From contig NZ_VEEP01000009.1 of NCBI RefSeq assembly GCF_007678455.1, positions 207,205-271,204 on the forward strand: 64,000 nucleotides of DNA, written 5' to 3'. Position 1 is the first letter of the stretch; the number at the start of each line of letters is the position of its first letter. The translations under genes were made by a program, and so were the position numbers. Below the pieces are notes generated by a model. The model searched no databases and was not told where the DNA came from. It saw only the letters and a program-made list of their open reading frames with translations. Origin of the DNA: Cytobacillus oceanisediminis 2691 (GTDB lineage: Bacteria; Bacillota; Bacilli; Bacillales; Cytobacillaceae). Positions 1 through 8,739 of this stretch are shown here, in pieces.

Positions 1-2
1 AT

Positions 3-731
3 AAAGCTTCCATGTATGATTTATTGGCGAATTACTATAAATATATTGACCCGAATATGCATGTCATGTACTACCATAAACATTTGCGTAACCTGAACAA
101 AGCAGTACAGTTGATGCGTTCCTATAGTGCACCAGTTAGTACACCAAACACTTTACCGTCAATGCTGCGCTTCTTGCACGCTTCCCCCGGGCTAAAGGCT
201 GTAGATATTTATTTAAATGGCAGCCGGGTACTGCGTGACTTTGAGTATAAAAACAATAGCAGCCATATGCAGCTGCAGCCTGGAAAGTATCAGGTTGACA
301 TCTATCCTGCAGGAGATAGCGTTTCCACCGTCATCAGCAAAAAAATAACTGTCGACCCAGGAAGGATTTACACTGCCGCAATCGCCGGACCTGCCAATAA
401 ACTTCAGCTGCTGACATTTGAGGATCACCCGCAAACACCTGTCGGAGAAACGAAAGCAAGATTTATCCATCTTTCACCAGACGCCCCGGCAGTAGACATA
501 GCCGGAATGAATGGGGATATCATCTTCCCGAATGTATCCTTTAAGCAAGCTACCACATACCTGGCACTGACCCCAATGACCATCACACTGGAAGCAAAAA
601 TTGCAGGCACCAAAAACACCGTATTGACAATCCCGGATGTCAAACTACTGCCAAATAACGCCTATACAATTATTGCTGTTGGGACAGCAAAGGGAGAGCC
701 ACCGCTTGAAGTACTTTTATTGCAGGGATGA
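3..731 (+). CDS. DUF4397 domain protein (5' end probably outside the window)
   Basis: The protein carries two tandem DUF4397-like beta-sandwich repeats: the first begins near LRFLHASPGLKAVDIYLNG and the second near ARFIHLSPDAPAVDI, about 110 residues later. The family is predicted to be extracytoplasmic and of unknown function. The first ATG is at base 12, but no ribosome site precedes it. The frame stays open to the window edge (Lys-Ala-Ser before the Met), so the true start is probably upstream and the gene is partial. There is no signal peptide in the visible part. A hairpin follows the stop codon. The family call is solid; the role is unknown. Confidence 0.8.
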   Translation, partial: KASMYDLLANYYKYIDPNMHVMYYHKHLRNLNKAVQLMRSYSAPVSTPNTLPSMLRFLHASPGLKAVDIYLNGSRVLRDFEYKNNSSHMQLQPGKYQVDIYPAGDSVSTVISKKITVDPGRIYTAAIAGPANKLQLLTFEDHPQTPVGETKARFIHLSPDAPAVDIAGMNGDIIFPNVSFKQATTYLALTPMTITLEAKIAGTKNTVLTIPDVKLLPNNAYTIIAVGTAKGEPPLEVLLLQG

Positions 732-734
732 TCC

Positions 735-760
735 TGGCCGGGAGACCGGCCATTCTTATT
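735..760 (+). terminator. Terminator after the DUF4397 gene
   Basis: A 7-bp GC-rich stem (TGGCCGG/CCGGCCA) with a GAGA loop is followed by a weak T-rich tail just after the stop codon. Confidence 0.6.
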
Positions 761-795
761 TGCTTATGAATACTGCAATTCAGCAAAAGTCATGC

Positions 796-820
796 AAAAA
801 GGCGCTCACAAAGAGCACCT
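796..820 (-). terminator. Terminator of the ypmR-ypmS unit
   Basis: On the minus strand, GGTGCTC and GAGCGCC form a stem followed by TTTTT, immediately after the ypmS stop codon. Confidence 0.75.
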
Positions 821-822
821 TT

Positions 823-1407
823 CTAATCTGCAGGAACCAGCAGTGTAAATTTAATATTGTCTTTCTTTAAATCAAATTCATTGACACGTACCTTTATATC
901 ACTTTTCAGCTTAAGCCGCTGCATCGATACGTATACCCTTTCTTCCTTGGGCTGGATTTCAACAGCTTCCGGCAAATGGTAGCTGTCCCGAACGAACTTT
1001 AACACAGTTGAAACGGGAAGGTTCAATCTTCCAACTGATATTGACCTTTGTTTCAGGATTAAATCTCCATTTTCCAAAGCCTGCGGTTCGAAGGTCAGCT
1101 TCAATTCCAACTCCTGACTGAAGATTGGGATTGTCCCATATAATTCAACTTCATCTGTTAGCAATACTTGATATTCAAACTGGCTATTTTTCATTTCTTC
1201 TTCTAAATAATGATTGATGACCCTGTTCAAGTCCCGTTTGTTCGTCGATACATGAAAGGCAACATCATCCATTGCCGCATTATTTCTGTCAGGCTCTATC
1301 TTCGATTCCTCAGCAGGCATTGAGATCAGAATCCAAAAGAGTAAAATCGAAGCTGCAATGAGACCCAGCAGGATAAAGAATCCTATCTTCCACTTATTTT
1401 TCACCAT
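823..1407 (-). CDS. ypmS: YpmS family protein (DUF2140)
   Basis: A 194-residue protein with one N-terminal membrane anchor (about residues 6-28) and an extracytoplasmic domain typical of YpmS/DUF2140. No catalytic motif is visible. It follows ypmR by 27 bp on the same strand, as in B. subtilis, so the two are probably cotranscribed and end at the hairpin at 796-820. The function of the family is not known to me. A GAGGAG ribosome site lies a rather long 12 bases before the ATG. Confidence 0.85.
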   Translation of the reverse strand: MVKNKWKIGFFILLGLIAASILLFWILISMPAEESKIEPDRNNAAMDDVAFHVSTNKRDLNRVINHYLEEEMKNSQFEYQVLLTDEVELYGTIPIFSQELELKLTFEPQALENGDLILKQRSISVGRLNLPVSTVLKFVRDSYHLPEAVEIQPKEERVYVSMQRLKLKSDIKVRVNEFDLKKDNIKFTLLVPAD

Positions 1408-1434
1408 CAGTCTTTATAACTCCTCTGTTCAATT

Positions 1435-2241
1435 CTATTCATTCAGCGAATCAAGGACCTGTTCATCCAGCAGTCCATATATCCGATCGGCAATTAATTG
1501 GTAACCCCGGTCATTGGGGTGAAAATAATCTGTGTACAAAAGATTCTCTTCATTGTTCAGGAAAATATCATGGATGTCCACAAAGAACGCATTCCCGTCC
1601 CTCTCCACTATAGAAGTGCTTTCCCCATTCCACTCATCCACTATTAGATTCATTTCATCCACATCTGCAAACCAATTGTAAAATGGATTATAAAGTCCCA
1701 CCAACACAATAGGGGCTTTGGGATTTAAATCGCGGATTGATGCGAATATTTCCTGTAGCTGTTCAGCGAACATCTTCTGTCCGTTTTGGAATTGATCAAG
1801 TCTTAGATTGGAAAAATTCTCTTTGACTACCTTCATTAAATCATTACCGCCGATGGTTAAAATGATTAAGTCGGCTTCCTCTACAGATGATTGCAAGTTT
1901 TTATTCTCCAGCCTTTTTAACAGCTGGTCCGTCCTGTTGCCACGAACTCCAAAATTCTCAAAATTAGCATTCCTGATTGATTTTTCGCTTTCAAGGTCAT
2001 CTGCAAGATATGGTATATATCCACCAGAATTCGTACTGTCACCGACCCCCTGTGTCAGAGAGTCTCCGGCAGCAACAATATGCAGCTCCCTTGGAAAAAA
2101 AGAATCCGGCAAGGCTTCCTTTATTTCCATCCCTGTTTTCTTCACGTTATTGAAATTCCCTTTTTGCAGGTTTTCAAACGGATTGCAGGCACCTAAAAAG
2201 AAAATCATCAGGACATAAAGTAAGGTGAATTTTTTGAGCAA
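1435..2241 (-). CDS. ypmR: SGNH/GDSL-family lipoprotein hydrolase YpmR
   Basis: A 268-residue secreted lipoprotein: a short signal peptide ends in the lipobox LGAC with the lipid-attached Cys at 19. The SGNH fold is shown by GDSLTQG (nucleophile Ser61), the GGND block and the C-terminal D-x2-H of DYFHPND. Such enzymes are esterases or lipases acting on ester bonds at the cell surface; the substrate here is unknown. It lies directly upstream of ypmS and downstream of the Sco gene, matching the B. subtilis ypmQ-ypmR-ypmS order. Confidence 0.88.
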   Translation of the reverse strand: MLKKFTLLYVLMIFFLGACNPFENLQKGNFNNVKKTGMEIKEALPDSFFPRELHIVAAGDSLTQGVGDSTNSGGYIPYLADDLESEKSIRNANFENFGVRGNRTDQLLKRLENKNLQSSVEEADLIILTIGGNDLMKVVKENFSNLRLDQFQNGQKMFAEQLQEIFASIRDLNPKAPIVLVGLYNPFYNWFADVDEMNLIVDEWNGESTSIVERDGNAFFVDIHDIFLNNEENLLYTDYFHPNDRGYQLIADRIYGLLDEQVLDSLNE

Positions 2242-2376
2242 TTTTTATCACCTACCTATGAAAAGTATAATCATTATAACATTTAATAGCTTTGTTTGTT
2301 CATTTGCAGAAGCATGCATTAGGCCCAACCTTTTATTTTAATCTGTGCAATCAGCCGGTGTGGCAGTCCCGACCGC

Positions 2377-2403
2377 AAAAAAACAGGCCACATAAGCGGC
2401 CTA
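2377..2403 (-). terminator. Terminator of the sco gene
   Basis: On the minus strand, AGGCCGC-TTAT-GTGGCCT is followed by a run of T residues and overlaps the sco stop codon. It separates sco from ypmR transcriptionally. Confidence 0.75.
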
Positions 2404-2979
2404 TTGAAGTGTTTTAATATCTTCGACGATCTGATCAAAAGGTACTTCTTTCAGACCTGTATAATACTTCCTCATTACTCCTTCTTGGTCAATCAGATAG
2501 AAGTCAGTTCCATGAATGACCTGGTCTCCTTCTTCAGGTTTCTTAACAAGGGCTTTAAAGCTTTCAAGCGCAAATTTTTCTATTTCTTCCTGGCTGTAAC
2601 CAGTCAGGAATGACCAATTGCTGAAATCCACATTGAACTTCTGGCCATATTCTTTAAGAACTTCGGGCTTATCGACAGTTGGATCGACACTGAATGATAC
2701 AATTTCTACATTCTCTAGCTTTTCTTCCTTGATCATATCCTGAAGTTTGGCCATATTAGCAGTCATCGGCGGACAAACATCCGCACAGTTCGTGAAAACG
2801 AAATCCGCAACCCATACTTTCCCTTTTAAATCTTTTTTGCTAAGCTGTTCACCATCTTGATTCGTAAATGTAAAATCCTCAATCGGATAATTTACCTCAT
2901 CCTTTAATCCGCTGTTTCCACAGGCAGCTGCAAAAACCGCAACAGCAGCCATCATGATCAGCAAAAGTCCCTTCTTCAC
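2401..2979 (-). CDS. ypmQ: SCO1/SenC/PrrC family copper chaperone (YpmQ)
   Basis: A membrane-anchored thioredoxin-fold lipoprotein of about 192 residues. The copper-binding CxxxC is seen in CADVCPP, and the conserved His in HGTDFYLID. In B. subtilis, YpmQ/Sco is needed to build the CuA centre of cytochrome c oxidase; that role is inferred here and fits the CuA oxidase at 50.7 kb. The open frame reaches base 3096, but AGGTGAT lies 4-5 bases before a GTG at 2979, giving a normal lipoprotein signal peptide ending in AAAC. I prefer this GTG; an ATG at 2985 is the alternative. Confidence 0.88.
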   Translation of the reverse strand: MKKGLLLIMMAAVAVFAAACGNSGLKDEVNYPIEDFTFTNQDGEQLSKKDLKGKVWVADFVFTNCADVCPPMTANMAKLQDMIKEEKLENVEIVSFSVDPTVDKPEVLKEYGQKFNVDFSNWSFLTGYSQEEIEKFALESFKALVKKPEEGDQVIHGTDFYLIDQEGVMRKYYTGLKEVPFDQIVEDIKTLQ

Positions 2980-3082
2980 GTTCATCACCTGCATTTTCTT
3001 ATAATGTCCATATCCAATTTTAGCAGACGAGTTTGAGAGAAGAAAGAAAAAAGATATGAGGAAACTGTGAAAAGGACGAAAC

Positions 3083-4057
3083 TCAATTTGTTCCATTTTG
3101 GCTTTGGGAATTTTTCATTGTAGTGAAAAAGTCTTTGATGAAGTCAGTATAATTAAAGTTAACAGCGACTTGATGGACATTAAATTCAGCCTTGCTGACC
3201 GTGTCCCTGAAATCTCCAATACTCTGTCCAAATGCCTCTCCGCGATTCACGACAATCTTGACAGGGATTTTACGGTAAACGACCATCTCCTCATTCAATA
3301 ATGCCCATAAAGTAAGAACATCGTGGAGAGGCGCACCTGTCAAATCTGGATTCCGCTTCTTATAAAATTTATAGTAGTAATCGTACATGGGCTTTACAAG
3401 GCTTCCTACTTTACTACCGATTGATTGATAATATGCATCCAGCTCATCAATAAGCGCAGGTGTCACAATGGCGCCGCTGGTGACATTGAGAGGGATGATT
3501 TTGACTGGTTTTTTTGCTTGTGCCAGGACAATATTTGCAGCGTAAGGATCACCATAGAAGTTTGCTTCTGCGACTGGTGTGACATTCCCTGGTTCATTGA
3601 AAGCACCACCCATGATGTAAAAATCCTTTACTTTTTTCATGGTCTCAGGATAAAGGATGAACGCAGCAGCCAGTGATGAAAGCCTGCCGACGTTCACAAT
3701 CACGATTTCATCTGGATTTTTTTCGATGATTTCCTGGATGCCATGAAAGTTTTCAAGTGTAGCATCCACTTCAAAATCAGGAATGATAGGGCCAAGCCCT
3801 TCAACGCCATGCACATCTGGTACATATTCAGGCGGCTCTCCTGTTAATGGCAATTCTGCGCCAGCGAAGGCAGGAATATCATGTCTTCCTGTCAGCTCCT
3901 GCAAATAGGCGGCATTCCGGAGCGCATCCTGTTTTGATACATTCCCGTAATCCGCCACTACGCCCAGCATATCAATTTCCTTGTTGAAAAAAGCATATAA
4001 TACAGCAATATTATCATCAACTCCAAAATCGCTAAAGAACAGCACCTTTTTCGCCAA
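3083..4057 (-). CDS. Nucleoside hydrolase family protein
   Basis: A 324-residue inosine-uridine-preferring nucleoside hydrolase-type protein. The N-terminal calcium-binding block is SDFGVDDNIAVLYA (usual form DTDxGxDD, so the first Asp/Thr are altered). HGVEGLGP and APLHDVLTLWALL match the later family blocks. These enzymes split ribonucleosides into base and ribose for salvage. The start is TTG, supported by AAGGGGGTG seven bases upstream. It stands alone between the sensor kinase and sco, so no pathway context narrows the substrate. Confidence 0.85.
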   Translation of the reverse strand: MAKKVLFFSDFGVDDNIAVLYAFFNKEIDMLGVVADYGNVSKQDALRNAAYLQELTGRHDIPAFAGAELPLTGEPPEYVPDVHGVEGLGPIIPDFEVDATLENFHGIQEIIEKNPDEIVIVNVGRLSSLAAAFILYPETMKKVKDFYIMGGAFNEPGNVTPVAEANFYGDPYAANIVLAQAKKPVKIIPLNVTSGAIVTPALIDELDAYYQSIGSKVGSLVKPMYDYYYKFYKKRNPDLTGAPLHDVLTLWALLNEEMVVYRKIPVKIVVNRGEAFGQSIGDFRDTVSKAEFNVHQVAVNFNYTDFIKDFFTTMKNSQSQNGTN

Positions 4058-4108
4058 AACGAAGCACCCCCTTGTAAAATTATATTGAAAGGGTTGAAAA
4101 TAATGGCA

Positions 4109-4140
4109 AAAAAGTAAAAAGCCCTGAATTTTACTCAGGA
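4109..4140 (-). terminator. Terminator of the sensor kinase gene
   Basis: On the minus strand CCTGAGT-AAA-ATTCAGG is followed by a T-rich tail and overlaps the kinase stop codon. Confidence 0.65.
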
Positions 4141-5756
4141 CCTTCTGTTAGGATCGGGACCAATATCTCAAAAGTGGTTCCCTCTCCTTTGATACTGGAC
4201 ACTTTAATTTGACCTTTCATCCGTTCTACAATCTGGTAACATACCATCAATCCCATGCCAGTTCCCCGCTCCTTTAATGAATAAAAAGCCGTTCCCAGCC
4301 TTGAGAGCTCCTCAGCCGTCATCCCAACCCCTGTATCCTTGATTATGAAGACACCATAATCGCCCTGTTTTTCAACGGTCAAACTGAGCTTTCCTCCGTC
4401 ATCCATTGCCTCGATTCCATTTTTCAGGATATTGATCAGCACCTGTTTTAATTCGCTCTTGTTACCTTTGATTTTCACGGGCTCCTTTATATCGGTGTGC
4501 AGGGATATATTCTTGGACATCATCGCATAAGAGCTCATTAGATCCATTACCTGCTCAGCCAAGTCTTTTCCTTCGATGGTTTCCAGCTTCCCTACATCAG
4601 GTTTTGCCAGGCTTAAATAATCATTGATGATCGTTTCCGCCCTGTTCAATTCTTCAATCATCAGTTTTAAATATGTATGCTCTTCTTCACTCATGTCCTT
4701 AGCGAGGAAAATTTGCAGGAATCCTTTCACTACCGTCATGGGGTTCCTGATTTCATGGGCAACAGAAGCAGCAAGCTGGCCGATTGCGTTCATCTTTTCA
4801 GCACGCTGGAGCTCTTGCTGCAGCTTGGTCCGTTCAAAAATATCCTCTATTGTGTTAATTGCTTCCTCAAGCAAAATCGATTCATTCTCTTCGAGAGAAG
4901 ACTGTCCCAGTTCTCTTGATGCAGCTGATACACTTTTGAATAGCTGAGAAAGCTGGGAAGCCATCTCATTAAACTGTTCACTCAATATACTCAATTCAGA
5001 CTGGTCGCGGACAGGCAGCTGTACAGTAAAATTGCCGGAACTGATTTCCTTTATGCCATAAAACAAGTCATCTACAGGTTTCATCACCTTTTTGAGGCCC
5101 CAATTCAAAATGATATAAACCGCAACTAAAATGGCGGACATCTGGACTATTAACAGGAAAAGGATTTCCATCTGATTTTGCCTGATGATCGTTGCCTCTG
5201 CATCTATCCCCAGAATCGCGACTACTTTCCCGCTATTATCCATGATAGGGGCAAAGGATGAAACCCATGATCCATACTGGTCCGAGAAAATATCTGTACT
5301 TGTCACCTTATGCTGATCCCGGCTGGCGCGAAAAGCACTTAGAAATTGATCACCTGCGTCGTAAAACATCTGAGACCCAAAGGAATAATCGCGATAAATG
5401 TCAGATGCGGCGAGGATGTATACTTTTTGGTTCTGGTATTCATCAGGCAGTATGACATACGCTCCGAGGAAAGAAGCACTTTTCTCTCCGACCATGGTCA
5501 ATATTTTCTCAAGCCGCTCGCTTGATTGGTTTGTCTCATTCCTGAGAGGTTCTGCATTTTTTATATCATCCGGGTCAATTGTCGATGACCAAAGCCCCGC
5601 AACCCCCTCAACCTTGTCAGCCATTTGGTCTTTCAACTGTTTAGACTGGAGGTAAAAACTTGTCCCCATAATCGAAACGACTACAACTGTTGTAATCATA
5701 TAAGAAAACATCCATACTTTATTGAATATTGAAAGGTTTTTTAGATTGAATTTCAT
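4131..5756 (-). CDS. Membrane sensor histidine kinase (Cache-like sensor, HAMP, HisKA, HATPase_c)
   Basis: A 541-residue kinase: helix 1 at about 12-34, an extracytoplasmic sensor region of about 160 residues with Cache-like features, helix 2 at about 197-218, HAMP to about 272, then HisKA with the phospho-acceptor His334 in SVAHEIRNPM. The HATPase_c domain has NILKNGIEAM (N box) and DTGVGM (G box). The catalytic half resembles the Bacillus sporulation kinases that feed Spo0F, but the ligand and partner are unknown. No response regulator is adjacent, so it is an orphan kinase. Confidence 0.85.
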   Translation of the reverse strand: MKFNLKNLSIFNKVWMFSYMITTVVVVSIMGTSFYLQSKQLKDQMADKVEGVAGLWSSTIDPDDIKNAEPLRNETNQSSERLEKILTMVGEKSASFLGAYVILPDEYQNQKVYILAASDIYRDYSFGSQMFYDAGDQFLSAFRASRDQHKVTSTDIFSDQYGSWVSSFAPIMDNSGKVVAILGIDAEATIIRQNQMEILFLLIVQMSAILVAVYIILNWGLKKVMKPVDDLFYGIKEISSGNFTVQLPVRDQSELSILSEQFNEMASQLSQLFKSVSAASRELGQSSLEENESILLEEAINTIEDIFERTKLQQELQRAEKMNAIGQLAASVAHEIRNPMTVVKGFLQIFLAKDMSEEEHTYLKLMIEELNRAETIINDYLSLAKPDVGKLETIEGKDLAEQVMDLMSSYAMMSKNISLHTDIKEPVKIKGNKSELKQVLINILKNGIEAMDDGGKLSLTVEKQGDYGVFIIKDTGVGMTAEELSRLGTAFYSLKERGTGMGLMVCYQIVERMKGQIKVSSIKGEGTTFEILVPILTEGPE

Positions 5757-5905
5757 ATTTTCATGGTCACTTTCCGTTCCATCAAGAGTGAATAGTTAAA
5801 AACATTCGACATTTTTTTATGATTTCCTGTATGCTTCAATAACTTTACTGACCGAATTTATAATATTAAAACTGCCTTTGTCGAGTTTGGTTTTAGCTGG
5901 AATGC

Positions 5906-5935
5906 AAAAAGGCCTGTGATTCAGGGTCCCAGGCC
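5906..5935 (-). terminator. Terminator of the first degV gene
   Basis: On the minus strand GGCCTG pairs with CAGGCC across a 13-base loop and is followed by TTTTT. Confidence 0.65.
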
Positions 5936-5956
5936 GTATCACATTCTTTATGTAAT

Positions 5957-6799
5957 TCACTCGAAGTAATACATGAAGCCGATTGCGCCGGGGCCAGTAT
6001 GGGTGCTGACGATGGGCGTTGTGTCTTCAATGGTAAAATGGTCATAGCCTGAACTTTCGAAGACAGCTTCCTTAATCTTTTCAGCGAGGCTTAACCCCTC
6101 CGCATGGACCAACCCTACCCCTTTTATGATTTTCCCTTCAGTATCTTCAGTAAATTGTTTTTTTAGATATTTAACGACTTGGGAATGACTTCTTGCTTTA
6201 GATACAGGAGTGTATTCTCCACCTTCCAGTGAGGCAATCGGCTTTATATTCAACAATGACCCAATCATCGCTTTTCCTTTACCGATCCTTCCGCCCTTTA
6301 CAAGGTTTTCAAGTGTATCAACGACAACAAATAAGCGAGTCTGTTTTCTTACTGTATCCAGTCTTGTCAAAATCTCATCTACTGACTTCCCGGCGGCTGC
6401 CATTCGAGCTGCCTCAAGTACCTGAAAAGCCAATCCTTTCGAAATGAACCGGGAGTCCACCACATTCACTTTCGCACTGGACATCTGGGCAGCGCTTTCT
6501 GCCGAGCGTACTGTACCGCTCATCCCGCCTGTCATATGGATCGAGATAATTTCATATCCATCCGCAGCAAGCTCGTCATACAACTTGAGGAATTCGCCAG
6601 CAGGAGGCTGCGAACTTTTTGGCAGCTCAGAAGAAGCCTTCATCTTCTCCATGAATTCACCTGGACTGATGTCCACCCGGTCCAGATAATTTTCTCCATC
6701 AATTGAAATGGATAACGGGACTACGATGATATCCCATTTCTTAATGGTCTCATCATTCAAATCACAAGTAGAATCCGTTACTATTTTAATTTTAGCCAT
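5957..6799 (-). CDS. DegV family fatty-acid-binding protein (FakB-like), copy 1
   Basis: A 280-residue DegV-fold protein. DSTCDL at the N terminus, SSQPPAGEF and HMTGGMSGTVRSA are the conserved blocks lining the fatty acid pocket. In Firmicutes, DegV/FakB proteins present an acyl chain to the kinase FakA, which makes acyl phosphate for phospholipid synthesis. No fakA lies in this window. A second, divergent DegV paralog lies at 26.7 kb, so the two may prefer different acyl chains (inference). The start has a clear GGGATG-type ribosome site. Confidence 0.88.
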   Translation of the reverse strand: MAKIKIVTDSTCDLNDETIKKWDIIVVPLSISIDGENYLDRVDISPGEFMEKMKASSELPKSSQPPAGEFLKLYDELAADGYEIISIHMTGGMSGTVRSAESAAQMSSAKVNVVDSRFISKGLAFQVLEAARMAAAGKSVDEILTRLDTVRKQTRLFVVVDTLENLVKGGRIGKGKAMIGSLLNIKPIASLEGGEYTPVSKARSHSQVVKYLKKQFTEDTEGKIIKGVGLVHAEGLSLAEKIKEAVFESSGYDHFTIEDTTPIVSTHTGPGAIGFMYYFE

Positions 6800-6964
6800 A
6801 ATATCACATCCCTATCAAAAAACACTATTACTATTATACCTATTCGTCATAACAATTTAAAATATTTGCTTGCTCTCCTATGACTCTGCACCCTTTTTAT
6901 ATGTTCACCCCGAGTGAAATTTCTCGTATTCCACCCATACCGGCAGGCAGAACTGCAAAAAGAA

Positions 6965-6991
6965 CAAAAGCGCCCTTCGAGGAGGCGCTTC
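6965..6991 (-). terminator. Terminator of ypmP
   Basis: On the minus strand GAAGCGCC and GGCGCTTTTG form a stem-loop with a short T tail, just past the ypmP stop codon. Confidence 0.65.
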
Positions 6992-7003
6992 AAAAATAAA
7001 TCT

Positions 7004-7255
7004 TCAGGCGTTATTTTTCAATTCGGCAGATTTGAACAGCTGCTCATAATCCGGCCATTTCATGACTCTCTTTAAATACTCTTTGAACGAATAAAACTTT
7101 TTTGCGTTTCTTTCCTGATAGATTGCTGTAATAAAAGTTTGCAAACGGACTTGGATCATAAAATAAAAAGAACTCTCTTCTTCCAACACAGGAATTTCCA
7201 CGACTTTAACCTTCTGTCCAACAACATTTTTGAACTCCAGGCTTTTGAATAACAA
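7004..7255 (-). CDS. ypmP: YpmP family protein (DUF2535)
   Basis: An 83-residue soluble protein matching the YpmP/DUF2535 family by its opening SLEFKNVVGQKVKVVEIPV and the central YFMIQVRLQTFITAIYQ. Its function is unknown. In B. subtilis it sits between ilvA and ypmQ; here tatA-tatC lie between it and ilvA. The TTG start is preceded by AGAGGAT at proper spacing. It has its own terminator, so it is probably monocistronic. Confidence 0.75.
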   Translation of the reverse strand: MLFKSLEFKNVVGQKVKVVEIPVLEEESSFYFMIQVRLQTFITAIYQERNAKKFYSFKEYLKRVMKWPDYEQLFKSAELKNNA

Positions 7256-7424
7256 AATATCAATCCTCTTTTATCCCCGTTTGTTTATATTATACCTTAA
7301 ATACTGGTCGAAATGTGTCTGTTTGCGCTGAATTCAAAAAAAATTAACACATTTCCCTTTAAATATTCACAACCTTAAAAGCCGTTATATTTCCGGCATG
7401 TTAGGCAGCACATATACAAAAGAC

Positions 7425-7450
7425 AAAAAAAAGTATGGGGATGCCCACAC
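7425..7450 (-). terminator. Terminator of tatC
   Basis: On the minus strand GTGTGGG-CATC-CCCATAC is followed by eight T residues, about 45 bases past the tatC stop codon. Confidence 0.75.
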
Positions 7451-7493
7451 GTTTTTAAGACTATTTTTCTATTGATCCTTATTAGCTCATATG

Positions 7494-8258
7494 TTAAAAG
7501 GAGGTTTCCTCATCATCCATATCTCCATATTTCTCCTGCCACTCTTTTTCCTTCTTAAGCTTCCGTCTGTATACCACTTTAGACAAGTTGATGCTGACCT
7601 CATACAATAACAGCAGCGGAATCGTCACCAGTATATCTGACATGAAATCCGGAGGTGAAATAACTACTGAGATGACAACCAATATGAAGTATGCATACTT
7701 TCTGACTTTCACTAAAACATAGGGATTTATGACCCCAAGTGAGGTCAGGAACATTACGACAACTGGCAGCTCGAACAGCACTCCGAACGGGATTGTCATA
7801 TTCATGATGAACTTGAAATACTTTTCCGCTGTAAAATTTGTGACCAGCATGTCCCCGCTCAATTCGACCAGGAAACTAAGTACTGTAGGAAAAATCACGA
7901 AATAGCCAAAAGCAAGACCAACGATAAATAAGATGAACAACGCCGGGATGTACGAAAGGGAAAGTTTCCGTTCAATTGGTCTGAGAGCCGGTTTGACGAA
8001 CAGCCATATTTGTACAGCCAGTACCGGTATCGTACCAGCAATAGCGATGATCGTAGCGATCATGAAATAAATCCAGATTATATCGCTGGGCCCCAGGACT
8101 ATTAACTTTACGTCCAAATCCCGGACAAAGAAATGATATATGTCTTTGACAAAATAAAAGCCTAAGCCAAAGAAAATAATGAAGGCAACAGCAGAAACAA
8201 TCAGCCTGTTCCTCAGCTCATCAAGATGATCCACCAGATTTAATTCTTTATCTTCCAT
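7494..8258 (-). CDS. tatC: Twin-arginine translocase subunit TatC
   Basis: A 254-residue polytopic protein with the six predicted helices of TatC and the family signature HLDELRNRL near the N terminus. TatC recognises twin-arginine signal peptides and, with TatA, exports folded proteins across the membrane. tatA lies directly upstream on the same strand, giving the minimal two-component TatA-TatC system usual in Bacilli. A hairpin lies between the two genes (8333-8366). The Tat substrate is not evident from the neighbours. Confidence 0.95.
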   Translation of the reverse strand: MEDKELNLVDHLDELRNRLIVSAVAFIIFFGLGFYFVKDIYHFFVRDLDVKLIVLGPSDIIWIYFMIATIIAIAGTIPVLAVQIWLFVKPALRPIERKLSLSYIPALFILFIVGLAFGYFVIFPTVLSFLVELSGDMLVTNFTAEKYFKFIMNMTIPFGVLFELPVVVMFLTSLGVINPYVLVKVRKYAYFILVVISVVISPPDFMSDILVTIPLLLLYEVSINLSKVVYRRKLKKEKEWQEKYGDMDDEETSF

Positions 8259-8332
8259 ACCAATCCCCTGCCAATTCCATTTGCTGCATTTCCAATTTCA
8301 TAATCAAGACTGTAAACTTCAGCCTCCGAAAG

Positions 8333-8366
8333 AAAAAGGGGTAAGACAAAAGCATCTTACACCCTA
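8333..8366 (-). terminator. Hairpin with T tail between tatA and tatC
   Basis: On the minus strand GGGTGTAAGA and TCTTACCCC pair across an 8-base loop and are followed by TTTTTC, immediately after the tatA stop codon and about 75 bases before tatC. It looks like a partial terminator or processing site that would leave more tatA than tatC message. Confidence 0.7.
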
Positions 8367-8567
8367 TTTAGTGACTTTCGTAATTTCCTTTTTTTCATCT
8401 TCGAATTCTTCCATAACATCACTTGTCAATTCGCGAGTTGATTTCTTGAATTCACGAAGTGTCTGGCCAAATGCACGTCCAATCTCAGGAAGTTTCTTTG
8501 GTCCAAAGATAATGAGGGCTAAGACAAGGATTAAAATCAATCCAGGAACTCCGATGTTTGATAACAT
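8364..8567 (-). CDS. tatA: Twin-arginine translocase subunit TatA
   Basis: A 67-residue TatA/E-type protein: a single N-terminal helix (about 5-21), the FGP hinge motif in [16 protein letters not shown], an amphipathic helix and a charged tail. It oligomerises to form the translocation path for folded substrates bound by TatC. The open frame extends to 8627, but the ATG at 8567 has AAAAGGAGATG at ideal spacing and gives the normal TatA N terminus, so I start there. It is the first gene of a tatA-tatC unit. Confidence 0.93.
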   Translation of the reverse strand: MLSNIGVPGLILILVLALIIFGPKKLPEIGRAFGQTLREFKKSTRELTSDVMEEFEDEKKEITKVTK

Positions 8568-8739
8568 ATCAACATCTCCTTTTTCATATTGTAAATCTAC
8601 TATGATTATAGTACTTTTCATCCACAAAGTGGAGGAATGCTGCGAAAGTTCATAAGAAATTCACAAAGGGCACAGTGTGCCAACTAATTGTGACATTTCC
8701 TATTCTATAACATTTGTCCTCAATTATCTATTATTAATG

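Noticed and set aside
637..870. 77-codon plus-strand frame after the DUF4397 gene
   Set aside because: It overlaps the DUF4397 gene end, both hairpins and the ypmS end, with no ribosome site.
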